From the NCBI GenBank assembly GCA_031549965.1, contig JAVBPB010000140.1, positions 1 through 39,336 of the forward strand: a DNA stretch of 39,336 nucleotides, given 5' to 3'. Origin of the DNA: JAVBPB01 sp031549965 (GTDB lineage Bacteria; Bacillota; Clostridia; Lachnospirales; Lachnospiraceae). The position numbers and the translations under genes are program-made. Of this stretch, positions 15,917 through 21,709 are shown piece after piece; position 1 is the first letter of the stretch, and each line of letters starts with the position of its first letter. The notes under the pieces were generated by a model. The model searched no databases. It had not been told where the DNA came from and worked only from the letters and a program-made list of their open reading frames with translations.

Positions 15917-15932
15917 AAAATTAGAGGGTTTC
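15894..15932 (+). terminator. Second hairpin in the ftsZ-spoIIGA gap, terminator-like
   Basis: gaaaccctct (15894-15903) pairs with agagggtttc (15923-15932). The stem continues for 6 more pairs past a 1-nt bulge, giving about 16 bp. The following Ts are interrupted, so termination may be partial. A perfect Spo0A-box match overlaps its loop. Confidence 0.55.
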
Positions 15933-15960
15933 ATTTATAATATATTTAGCATATAAATGG

Positions 15961-15989
15961 TTGATGCTGAATATAGAATAAATTATAAG
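15961..15989 (+). promoter_or_regulatory. Candidate promoter for spoIIGA-sigE
   Basis: TTGATG at 15961-15966 and TATAAG at 15984-15989 have 17-bp spacing and sit about 23 bp before the GTG start. The 9 of 9 Spo0A-box match lies about 45 bp upstream of the -35, comparable to the upstream activator site of the Bacillus spoIIG promoter. Confidence 0.55.
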
Positions 15990-16011
15990 GACAATATACT
16001 GGAGGTGACAG

Positions 16012-16923
16012 GTGTTTTATGAAATTTATTTGGACTTAATTTTTTTAATAAATTTAGGTATGGATATTCTTATTCTATTATTAGCTGCCAAAATATTAAA
16101 ATTTAATATAAAAATATTAAGAATAGTTTTAGCAGCAGTATTAGGAGCTACATGGGTATGTGTTATATCTATATATCCCATTAGCAATAATTTAATAGAG
16201 GGAATAATAACATACATAGGAATTAGCGGGTTAATGGTTTTTGTAGGATTTAATGTACAAAAACCGATTAAGATTTTAAAAGGCATTGGAATACTTTATT
16301 TAGTTACTTTTTTCATGGGTGGAGTTATTCATTTTTTATATGATTATACCCAAATTGGATATTACATAAGAACGGTTTTAACAGGGAATTATTATAAAAA
16401 AATTAATTTAACATCTTTTGTAATAGTAAGTTTAATAGCATTTATTACATTACAACTTATGATTAGACTTTTTAAATACTTTAAGAATAATGATAAAAAT
16501 ATATATGATGTAGAACTTATGATAAATGGCAAAATAAAGAAAACTATAGGTCTTTTAGATACAGGCAATAGTCTCATTGAACCAATAACTAGAAAACCAG
16601 TGGTTATAGCAGAATATTCCTTAATTGAAGAAATGCTCCCGGAAGGGATAAAAAAACTAATTTATGGTTATTTATGTAACAACACAATTAATTACGATGA
16701 CCTAGAGGATGAATTTGCAAGTAAAATTAAGCTTATACCTTTTCATTCAATAGGTGAAAAAAACGGAGTATTGATAGGGTTAATTATTGAAGGATTAATA
16801 ATTAATCTGGGTGATAATATACTAAAAGCGGAAGATGTAGTTATTGCATTATATAATTATAACCTTTCATCAAGTAATAAATACCATGTAATACTAAATC
16901 CTAAGTTAATGGATGCTATATAG
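16012..16923 (+). CDS. spoIIGA: Sigma-E-processing aspartic peptidase SpoIIGA
   Basis: SpoIIGA removes the pro-sequence of sigma-E in the mother cell after a signal from the forespore. The 303-residue protein has five or so N-terminal membrane segments (about 1-152) followed by a soluble aspartic-protease-like domain with the motif L-D183-T-G-N-S; two such domains dimerise to form the active site. The start is GTG 16012, after a GGAGGTG ribosome binding site at about 16001. The gene is followed by sigE, its substrate, after a gap of 136 bp, which is long for a simple operon and contains a Spo0A-box-like site. Confidence 0.95.
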   Translation: MFYEIYLDLIFLINLGMDILILLLAAKILKFNIKILRIVLAAVLGATWVCVISIYPISNNLIEGIITYIGISGLMVFVGFNVQKPIKILKGIGILYLVTFFMGGVIHFLYDYTQIGYYIRTVLTGNYYKKINLTSFVIVSLIAFITLQLMIRLFKYFKNNDKNIYDVELMINGKIKKTIGLLDTGNSLIEPITRKPVVIAEYSLIEEMLPEGIKKLIYGYLCNNTINYDDLEDEFASKIKLIPFHSIGEKNGVLIGLIIEGLIINLGDNILKAEDVVIALYNYNLSSSNKYHVILNPKLMDAI

Positions 16924-17012
16924 GTACAAAAAAGTATGCAAAACAAATCTTTTGGTTCTTATATAAATAGAGGAATATATTTATCTTAAATATGGAAATG
17001 ATTTAAATATTT

Positions 17013-17021
17013 ATCGACAAA
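17013..17021 (-). promoter_or_regulatory. Spo0A-box-like site between spoIIGA and sigE
   Basis: ATCGACAAA matches the complement of TTTGTCRAA at 8 of 9 positions. It lies about 40 bp before the sigE start, which suggests that sigE might have additional control beyond the spoIIGA promoter. A single short match is weak evidence. Confidence 0.35.
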
Positions 17022-17059
17022 TATATAAATATTATTAAACTAAATCTAGGAGGAATAAG

Positions 17060-17800
17060 ATGCTTATTAAAATTTCAATACCAAATAAATTTAAATTCAG
17101 AGTTGTACCAGAAATAAAGAGTTTTATGTTTCCACAAAAGGGGGATGTACATTACATAGGAGGGGCAGAGGTATTACCGGCTCCCTTAGATCCAGAGGAA
17201 GAAGCCAGAGTTATTAATCAATTAGGAACAGAATACGATACACAGGTAAAATCTATATTAATAGAACATAATTTAAGGTTAGTTGTATACATAGCAAAAA
17301 AATTCGATAATACAGGTGTTGGTGTTGAAGATTTAATATCAATTGGAACTATAGGTCTAATTAAAGCTATTAACACTTTTAATCCTGATAAAAACATAAA
17401 ATTAGCAACCTATGCGTCAAGATGTATTGAAAATGAAATATTAATGTATTTAAGAAGAAATAATAAAACAAAATTAGAGGTATCAATTGATGAGCCTTTA
17501 AATGTTGACTGGGATGGAAATGAATTGCTTTTGTCTGATATACTTGGAACCGATGAAGATATTATTTACAAAGACATAGAGGAAGAAGTAGATAGAAATC
17601 TTCTTGGTAAGGCATTAGATAAGCTTTCAGATAGAGAAAAAACAATTGTACAATTAAGATTTGGAATTAATACAATTGATGGAAATGAAAGAACTCAAAA
17701 AGAAGTAGCTGACTTACTTGGAATATCACAATCTTATATTTCAAGGCTTGAGAAAAAGATTATTAAGAGGTTAAAAAAGGAAATTATAAGGTTGGAATAA
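17060..17800 (+). CDS. sigE: RNA polymerase sporulation sigma factor SigE (pro-sigma-E)
   Basis: Sigma-E is the first mother-cell sigma factor of sporulation. The 246-residue protein begins with a pro-sequence of about 30 residues, and the conserved HYIGGAEVLPAPLDPEEE stretch marks the region just after the SpoIIGA cleavage site. Region 2 follows (LRLVVYIAKKFDNTGVGVED and KLATYASRCIENEILMYLRR), then region 4 with the helix-turn-helix KEVADLLGISQSYISRLEKK near 214-233. An AGGAGG ribosome binding site precedes the ATG. The order spoIIGA-sigE-sigG is the classic arrangement in Firmicutes. Confidence 0.97.
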   Translation: MLIKISIPNKFKFRVVPEIKSFMFPQKGDVHYIGGAEVLPAPLDPEEEARVINQLGTEYDTQVKSILIEHNLRLVVYIAKKFDNTGVGVEDLISIGTIGLIKAINTFNPDKNIKLATYASRCIENEILMYLRRNNKTKLEVSIDEPLNVDWDGNELLLSDILGTDEDIIYKDIEEEVDRNLLGKALDKLSDREKTIVQLRFGINTIDGNERTQKEVADLLGISQSYISRLEKKIIKRLKKEIIRLE

Positions 17801-17874
17801 CAAGTATAAATTTGGGCAAAAAAGTGAATCATTATTATATAAGATTTTTATAGAATGATTTGGAGGTTGCTCAA

Positions 17875-18660
17875 ATGGCTCTTTATAAGGTTGAGATTTG
17901 TGGCGTAAATACAGCGAAATTGCCACTTTTAAAGAATAGTGAAAAAGAAGAATTATTTGCCAAAATTTTAAAAGGAGATGCGGAGGCAAGAGAAACCTAT
18001 ATTAAGGGTAATATGAGATTAGTTCTTAGTATTATTCAAAGATTTTCTAATAGTAATGAGAATGTAGATGATTTATTTCAGGTAGGGTGTATAGGGCTTA
18101 TAAAAGCTATTGATAATTTTGATATATCACAAAATGTAAGGTTTTCAACTTATGCGGTTCCAATGATTATAGGAGAAATCAGAAGATATCTAAGGGATAA
18201 TAACTCAATAAGAGTTAGCCGTTCTCTAAGGGATACAGCTTACAAAGCAATATATGCAAAAGAAGCACTTATTAAGAAATTTGACAAAGAACCAACAGTA
18301 TCCGAAATTGCCAGTGAGATAGGAATTAGCAAGGAGGATATTGTTTTTGCCTTAGACGCTATTCAAAGTCCAGTATCCCTTTATGAACCGGTATATTCTG
18401 AGGGTGGAGATACTTTATATATTATGGATCAAATTAGTGACAAAAAGAATAAAGAGGAGAACTGGATTGAAGAAATCTCTTTAAAGGAAGCTATGAATAA
18501 ACTAACAGATAGGGAATATAATATAATAGAACTAAGATTTTTTCAAGGAAAGACTCAAATGGAGGTTGCTGAGGAAATTAATATTTCTCAGGCTCAGGTT
18601 TCTAGGCTTGAAAAAAGTGCTCTTCGTAGTATGAAAAATTATTTAAGTGAAAAAAGCTAA
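17875..18660 (+). CDS. sigG: RNA polymerase sporulation sigma factor SigG
   Basis: Sigma-G directs late forespore transcription. The 261-residue protein starts YKVEICGVNTAKLPLL, the signature N-terminus of sigma-G. It continues with region 2 (VDDLFQVGCIGLIKAIDNFD and STYAVPMIIGEIRRYLRDNN), region 3 and a region 4 helix-turn-helix (QMEVAEEINISQAQVSRLEK). I chose the ATG at 17875 because GGAGG at 17862-17866 precedes it with 8 nt spacing; an upstream TTG at 17860 would overlap that site. It lies 74 bp after sigE, where a separate sigma-F-type promoter is expected from known biology, but I could not identify a convincing one. Confidence 0.97.
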   Translation: MALYKVEICGVNTAKLPLLKNSEKEELFAKILKGDAEARETYIKGNMRLVLSIIQRFSNSNENVDDLFQVGCIGLIKAIDNFDISQNVRFSTYAVPMIIGEIRRYLRDNNSIRVSRSLRDTAYKAIYAKEALIKKFDKEPTVSEIASEIGISKEDIVFALDAIQSPVSLYEPVYSEGGDTLYIMDQISDKKNKEENWIEEISLKEAMNKLTDREYNIIELRFFQGKTQMEVAEEINISQAQVSRLEKSALRSMKNYLSEKS

Positions 18661-18672
18661 GGGGGAATTAAG

Positions 18673-18933
18673 TTGCGTATTTGTGACCTTAAGCAAAAAG
18701 AGGTAATAAATGCAAAAGATTGCCAGAGGTTAGGATACGTGGGGGATGTGGAGTTTGATATTATTTCAGGAAAGATTACTAAGATTATTGTGCCGGGGCC
18801 TTGTAAGATGTGGGGAGTTATTGGGCATGATCATGAGTATTGTATTTCGTTTTGTTGTATTAAGCAGATTGGGGCGGATATAATTTTGGTGGATGTGGAT
18901 ATTGAGAAGGTTTTGATTAAGTGTCAGTATTAG
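18673..18933 (+). CDS. YlmC/YmxH-family PRC-barrel sporulation protein
   Basis: This small 86-residue protein has a PRC-barrel-like pattern: MRICDLKQKEVINAKDCQRL, LGYVGDVEFDI, then SGKITKIIVPG. It matches the YlmC/YmxH family found beside sporulation and division genes in Firmicutes; a precise biochemical role is not established to my knowledge. It starts with TTG 18673 after AAGGGGG, 12 bp after sigG, so it is in the sigG operon. Third codon positions are markedly richer in G (TTG, AAG, GTG, GGG) than in the neighbouring genes. In related genomes I would expect nrdR next; here an accessory region intervenes. Confidence 0.85.
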   Translation: MRICDLKQKEVINAKDCQRLGYVGDVEFDIISGKITKIIVPGPCKMWGVIGHDHEYCISFCCIKQIGADIILVDVDIEKVLIKCQY

Positions 18934-18947
18934 GGGGGCTTTTTGCC

Positions 18948-18994
18948 TTTAGGCTGTGTAGGGTGCTGAAAAAGTCCTGTTTTAGGCTGTGTAG
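18948..18994 (+). repeat. Short direct repeat flanking the end of palindromic element copy 2
   Basis: tttaggctgtgtag occurs at 18948-18961, just outside the element, and again at 18981-18994, just inside it, 33 bp apart. The related copy at 2413-2515 contains a diverged version (tgtaggatgtg on the complement), so the inner copy belongs to the element and the outer one may be a partial duplication or remnant. Confidence 0.6.
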
Positions 18995-19186
18995 ATTTTT
19001 TAGATGAATATGAGCGTATATATATCCAATTGTTTGCCTTACCCTCCTTCAGCATGTTTTTTACAAGCCTTTGCTATGCAAAGTCTTGACAAAACATAAA
19101 CGCTTCGTCGGCCGGTCTGCACAATTAGATATATATACGCTCATATTCATCTAAAAAATTAATTTACCGCGTTGGAGGATTTTTTC
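18968..19186 (+). repeat. Palindromic repeat element, copy 2 (219 bp, MITE-like, nested hairpins)
   Basis: The outer arms (18968-18978 and 19176-19186) form 11 bp with one mismatch. A perfect 32-bp inverted repeat follows (18995-19026 with 19128-19159) and then a 5-bp stem. The roughly 89-nt central loop is richer in GC than its surroundings and folds again (about 19054-19097, with ctttgc/gcaaag at its tip). Both halves are homologous to the complement of 2413-2515, which lacks the central loop. No coding sequence is visible. It may be a mobile non-autonomous element or a structured RNA. Confidence 0.8.
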
Positions 19187-19251
19187 GCAACCCCTTGAAG
19201 TATTGTTATGATATCATTTGTAATTGTAAAAATTATATATTTATTTTATTG

Positions 19252-19303
19252 AAGCAGTCTTAAAATGTATTACATTTGTAAACATTTTAAGGTTGCTTTT
19301 TTT
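19252..19303 (+). terminator. Intrinsic terminator after the sigG-ylmC unit
   Basis: Positions 19252-19268 pair with 19282-19298 over 17 bp with two G-T wobbles around a 13-nt loop, and seven Ts follow from 19297. It isolates the accessory operon downstream from sigG-ylmC transcription. Confidence 0.88.
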
Positions 19304-19490
19304 GAATGACCATGAAATATTTAATTTAAGTTTAATATTATTTAAATGTTTAATTGAAAATATGATTAAATTAATAAGGTGAATACTCACTTACTTACCA
19401 ATAATCCCCGATTACTACCCAAATGTCCCACTATATTGATATGAGAAAAATTATGGTTGATTGTAAACAATAAATTTATAATTTATATTA
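19304..19490. other. Gene-free AT-rich stretch before the accessory operon
   Basis: No open frame with a ribosome binding site is seen here. The only structure noted is a GTAAACAA site at 19463-19470 inside attgtaaacaat, which recurs in inverted form at 19558-19565 (TTGTTTAC). The rest shows nothing I can support. Confidence 0.5.
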
Positions 19491-19565
19491 TAGATAAATC
19501 AAAAGAAATTTGATATAATGAAGTTAATTAGTTTCTGATTGTAAATATTGTTTCTTGTTGTTTAC
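19463..19565. promoter_or_regulatory. Operator-like inverted sites bracketing the accessory promoter
   Basis: GTAAACAA at 19463-19470 and its complement TTGTTTAC at 19558-19565 lie on either side of the candidate promoter. A related gattgtaaatattg lies at about 19537-19550. The arrangement resembles autorepressor binding sites as seen at toxin-antitoxin operons. This is pattern recognition only. Confidence 0.4.
19491..19519 (+). promoter_or_regulatory. Promoter of the DUF3990-like operon (extended -10)
   Basis: A perfect TATAAT at 19514-19519 is preceded by TGA, an extended -10 motif, and lies 17 bp after TAGATA (4 of 6 matches to TTGACA). The gene starts about 100 bp downstream, leaving an untranslated leader that contains the second operator-like site. 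Confidence 0.7.
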
Positions 19566-19618
19566 TAATATAAATATTTTATGTGAAAGTAGTATTCTAC
19601 AAAAGAGTAGGAGGAAAA

Positions 19619-20143
19619 ATGAAATTAGAATCTATTGAATTTTTATATCATGGATCAGATTTTGATTTTAATGAGGTGGATTTATCACAGGCCAAGCAGT
19701 ATAAAGATTTTGGAAGTGGATATTATCTGACATCAAACTTAATGCAGGCTCAAAGTTGGGCACAAAAAAAAGGAAAGAGAAAATGCTATATTTATAAGTA
19801 TGGGGTAAAGGATATTTCTCGATATAATCCTAGTATATTGGAATTACTTGATTATAATAAAGAATGGGTAAATATAATTACAAATTCCAGAATTAATGGA
19901 GTATATCCAGTATATGATATAATATATGATAGAATTGCAGATAATAGATATGAGGATATATCTGAAATTCTTATAAAATATAATTATGGAGTGGTAACTT
20001 ATAATGATGTTATAAATAAAGTAAGATGGAAAAGTGATAGTGGAGATCAATTCTGTTTCAGAACAGTCAATGCATTAAATTGCATAGAACTTATTGAAAA
20101 AATCACACAAATAAAAGATGGTAGTGTATGGCATAATTTGTAA
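19619..20143 (+). CDS. DUF3990-like protein, predicted ADP-ribosyltransferase fold
   Basis: The 174-residue protein has features of DUF3990: an N-terminal YHGSDF (10-15), then DLSQAKQYKDFGSGYYLTSN (21-40) with following QAQSWA. VYDIIYDRIADN (98-109) comes next, and near the C-terminus DQFCFRTVNAL (143-153). The early His and Gly and the G-x-G-Y-Y-L-T motif resemble NAD-binding elements of ADP-ribosyltransferases, the clan to which this family has been linked. It may modify a cellular target as a toxin. I chose the ATG at 19619 because AGGAGG precedes it by 4-5 nt; an upstream GTG at 19583 lacks a site. It opens a three-gene operon, 11 bp before the next gene. Toxicity and target are not shown by the sequence. 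Confidence 0.75.
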   Translation: MKLESIEFLYHGSDFDFNEVDLSQAKQYKDFGSGYYLTSNLMQAQSWAQKKGKRKCYIYKYGVKDISRYNPSILELLDYNKEWVNIITNSRINGVYPVYDIIYDRIADNRYEDISEILIKYNYGVVTYNDVINKVRWKSDSGDQFCFRTVNALNCIELIEKITQIKDGSVWHNL

Positions 20144-20154
20144 GGAGTAATTAT

Positions 20155-20583
20155 ATGAATGGGAAAAAAAGGATTAATCAGTTAACATATATGTATTCTC
20201 ATATTACTAAAAAGTCTATGGAGGAGTCTAAGAAGATAATATTAGACACTAAGGTAGGCAGAGGACTATCTGTAAATGATAAAAGATTAATGTATGAACA
20301 ACAAACCGCAAATCTGTACGAGATATTTCAAGAAATTAATTTTAAGAAAAATATTGATAGTGCGGATTTACATGAAAAAATTACTAATTCATTATTTGAG
20401 TTATATAAATATGAAAAAGATGAATCAAAAAGTAATGTAAGGGAATATAGTGCAATTAAAATAGATGAAAATAATAATGTTGCGAAAAAATTAAAAAAAG
20501 TTCAATTGAGGATTCTTAAAGAAAAGCAGCAGAATATGATAAATGCAAGGAGGATTGAGCATGCTAATAAAATTAAGGGATGA
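20155..20583 (+). CDS. Hypothetical helical protein, second gene of the DUF3990-like operon
   Basis: I do not recognise this 142-residue protein. It is highly charged, Lys/Glu/Asn-rich and predicted by eye to be almost wholly helical, with no signal peptide or membrane segment. The N-terminus (KKRINQLTYMYSHITKKS) is basic, and the C-terminus (KKLKKVQLRILKEKQQNMIN) could form an amphipathic or coiled-coil helix. AAGGAG precedes the ATG by a short spacer, 11 bp after the DUF3990-like gene, and its 3' end overlaps the next gene by 23 bp, so translation is probably coupled. In comparable operons a small DUF3791 protein partners DUF3990; this is not obviously that family. An antitoxin or adaptor role is inference. 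Confidence 0.7.
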   Translation: MNGKKRINQLTYMYSHITKKSMEESKKIILDTKVGRGLSVNDKRLMYEQQTANLYEIFQEINFKKNIDSADLHEKITNSLFELYKYEKDESKSNVREYSAIKIDENNNVAKKLKKVQLRILKEKQQNMINARRIEHANKIKG

Positions 20584-20788
20584 AAAAGATAATTTAGTAA
20601 TTAAAGATATGCTTGATATTAATTTTGATATGAGAGTTGAAAATAAAAAAGATAAATTTTTATTAAGAATAAATCGTAAATATAAATTTGCAGAGGTATT
20701 TGAAAAAAGAGAAGATGCAGAAAATGAAATGTTAATAATAGCTGATGCTAGAAATAAATTAGAACAAGAGTTACGCGATTATAGTTAA
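20561..20788 (+). CDS. Small hypothetical protein, third gene of the DUF3990-like operon
   Basis: This 75-residue protein is not a family I can name. By eye it has beta strands (MLIKLRDEKDNLVIKDM, then KFLLRINRKYKFAEVFEKRE) followed by a C-terminal helix (DAENEMLIIADARNKLEQEL). I chose the ATG at 20561 because AGGAGG at 20548-20553 precedes it by 7 nt; an upstream ATG at 20543 would place that site inside the gene. It overlaps the preceding gene by 23 bp in another frame, which is good evidence that both are translated. It might be the antitoxin or a DNA-binding autorepressor for the operon, but no helix-turn-helix or ribbon-helix-helix motif is clear. Confidence 0.7.
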   Translation: MLIKLRDEKDNLVIKDMLDINFDMRVENKKDKFLLRINRKYKFAEVFEKREDAENEMLIIADARNKLEQELRDYS

Positions 20789-20887
20789 TAATATTATTAG
20801 AATAATGGAACTATAAATTAAATATTTTTTAAATAGCTAATTTATTATTTGCATTTTAAAAGTTCGCTAAATTTTTAAATGATAAAC

Positions 20888-20916
20888 TTGACCTATTTGC
20901 CAATATTATTTATAAT
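20888..20916 (+). promoter_or_regulatory. Strong sigma-A promoter for nrdR
   Basis: TTGACC at 20888-20893 and a perfect TATAAT at 20911-20916 are separated by exactly 17 bp, 30 bp before the nrdR start. This is the best promoter match in the window and shows that nrdR is transcribed independently of the upstream accessory operon. Confidence 0.88.
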
Positions 20917-20946
20917 CAAGTAAAGTAGATTATAGGAGTGATTCTT

Positions 20947-21456
20947 TTGAAGTGTCCGTTTTGCAGTGAAGAAAATACTAAAGTAATAGATTCAAGACCT
21001 TCCCTTGATAATAGTTCAATAAGGAGAAGAAGACAATGTGAAAAGTGTATGAAGCGTTTTACCACTTATGAGAAGGTAGAAACTATACCCCTTGTAGTAA
21101 TAAAAAAAGACCAAAACAGGGAGCCTTACGACCGTTCAAAGATTGAAGGAGGAGTTTTTAGAGCATGCCACAAGAGACCAATTTCAACTCAAAAAATTAC
21201 TGAGTTAATTGATGACATTGAGAATGCAATATTTAATTTGGAGCTTAAAGAAGTTGAAAGTGAAGTAATAGGCGAAATAGTAATGCAAAAGTTAAAAGAT
21301 TTAGAAGAAGTAGCCTATGTAAGATTTGCCTCTGTATATCGTGAATTTAAAGATGTAAATACTTTTATGGATGAACTAAAAAAATTATTCATCCCACTAG
21401 TAAAACAAAAAAATCTATGCTATCATAAAACAGAGCAAAAATTAACTAAACAATAA
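20947..21456 (+). CDS. nrdR: Transcriptional repressor NrdR
   Basis: NrdR represses ribonucleotide reductase genes by sensing ATP/dATP. The 169-residue protein starts with the zinc ribbon KCPFCSEENTKVIDSRP, whose second Cys pair lies in RRRQCEKCMKRFTTYE. An ATP-cone domain follows (about 49-139) with VVIKKDQNREPYDRSKIEGG. It is slightly longer than the usual 150 or so residues, from an extended C-terminal tail. I chose TTG 20947, giving the family's MKCPFC start, with AGGAG at 20934-20938. An in-frame GTG at 20938 would overlap that site. It has its own near-consensus promoter. Confidence 0.96.
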   Translation: MKCPFCSEENTKVIDSRPSLDNSSIRRRRQCEKCMKRFTTYEKVETIPLVVIKKDQNREPYDRSKIEGGVFRACHKRPISTQKITELIDDIENAIFNLELKEVESEVIGEIVMQKLKDLEEVAYVRFASVYREFKDVNTFMDELKKLFIPLVKQKNLCYHKTEQKLTKQ

Positions 21457-21481
21457 AAAAATGAAAATATTTGAACACACA

Positions 21482-21675
21482 GCTTTGCTTAGAAACCTAA
21501 ATCTCCCTCAGAGGAACTTTATATTCTATGAAAAAAGCATTATAAGCCATGGAAATGAGACTATAAAAATCATGGAACATGATTTTTGTCCATAGGCTCA
21601 TTGGAATGTTTGGCTTATCTGCTTTTTTCATAGAATATAAAGTTCCTCCGAGGGTGAAGAACTAAAAAGCAAAGC
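21482..21675. repeat. 194-bp imperfect inverted repeat between nrdR and comM
   Basis: gctttgct at 21482-21489 pairs with 21668-21675. The main arms 21505-21539 and 21620-21654 pair over 35 bp with one mismatch. ataagcca at 21542-21549 pairs with 21611-21618. aatgag/ctcatt and a final 10-bp stem (aaaaatcatg/catgattttt, loop gaa) close the centre. Nearly the whole element can form one long hairpin. It encodes nothing, differs in sequence from the element at 2413 and 18968, and could be a MITE, a structured RNA or the end of the nrdR transcript. Confidence 0.82.
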
Positions 21676-21709
21676 GTCACCATTCACCCCCCCACAGAAA
21701 GGAGCACAA

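Noticed and set aside
17801..17837. Possible sigma-F/sigma-G promoter before sigG (GTATA at 17804)
   Set aside because: The -35-like GTATA is present, but no -10 with acceptable match lies at the right spacing.
18934..19190. CRISPR array or leader
   Set aside because: The repeats are inverted arms of one element and a single 14-bp direct duplication, not regularly spaced direct repeats.
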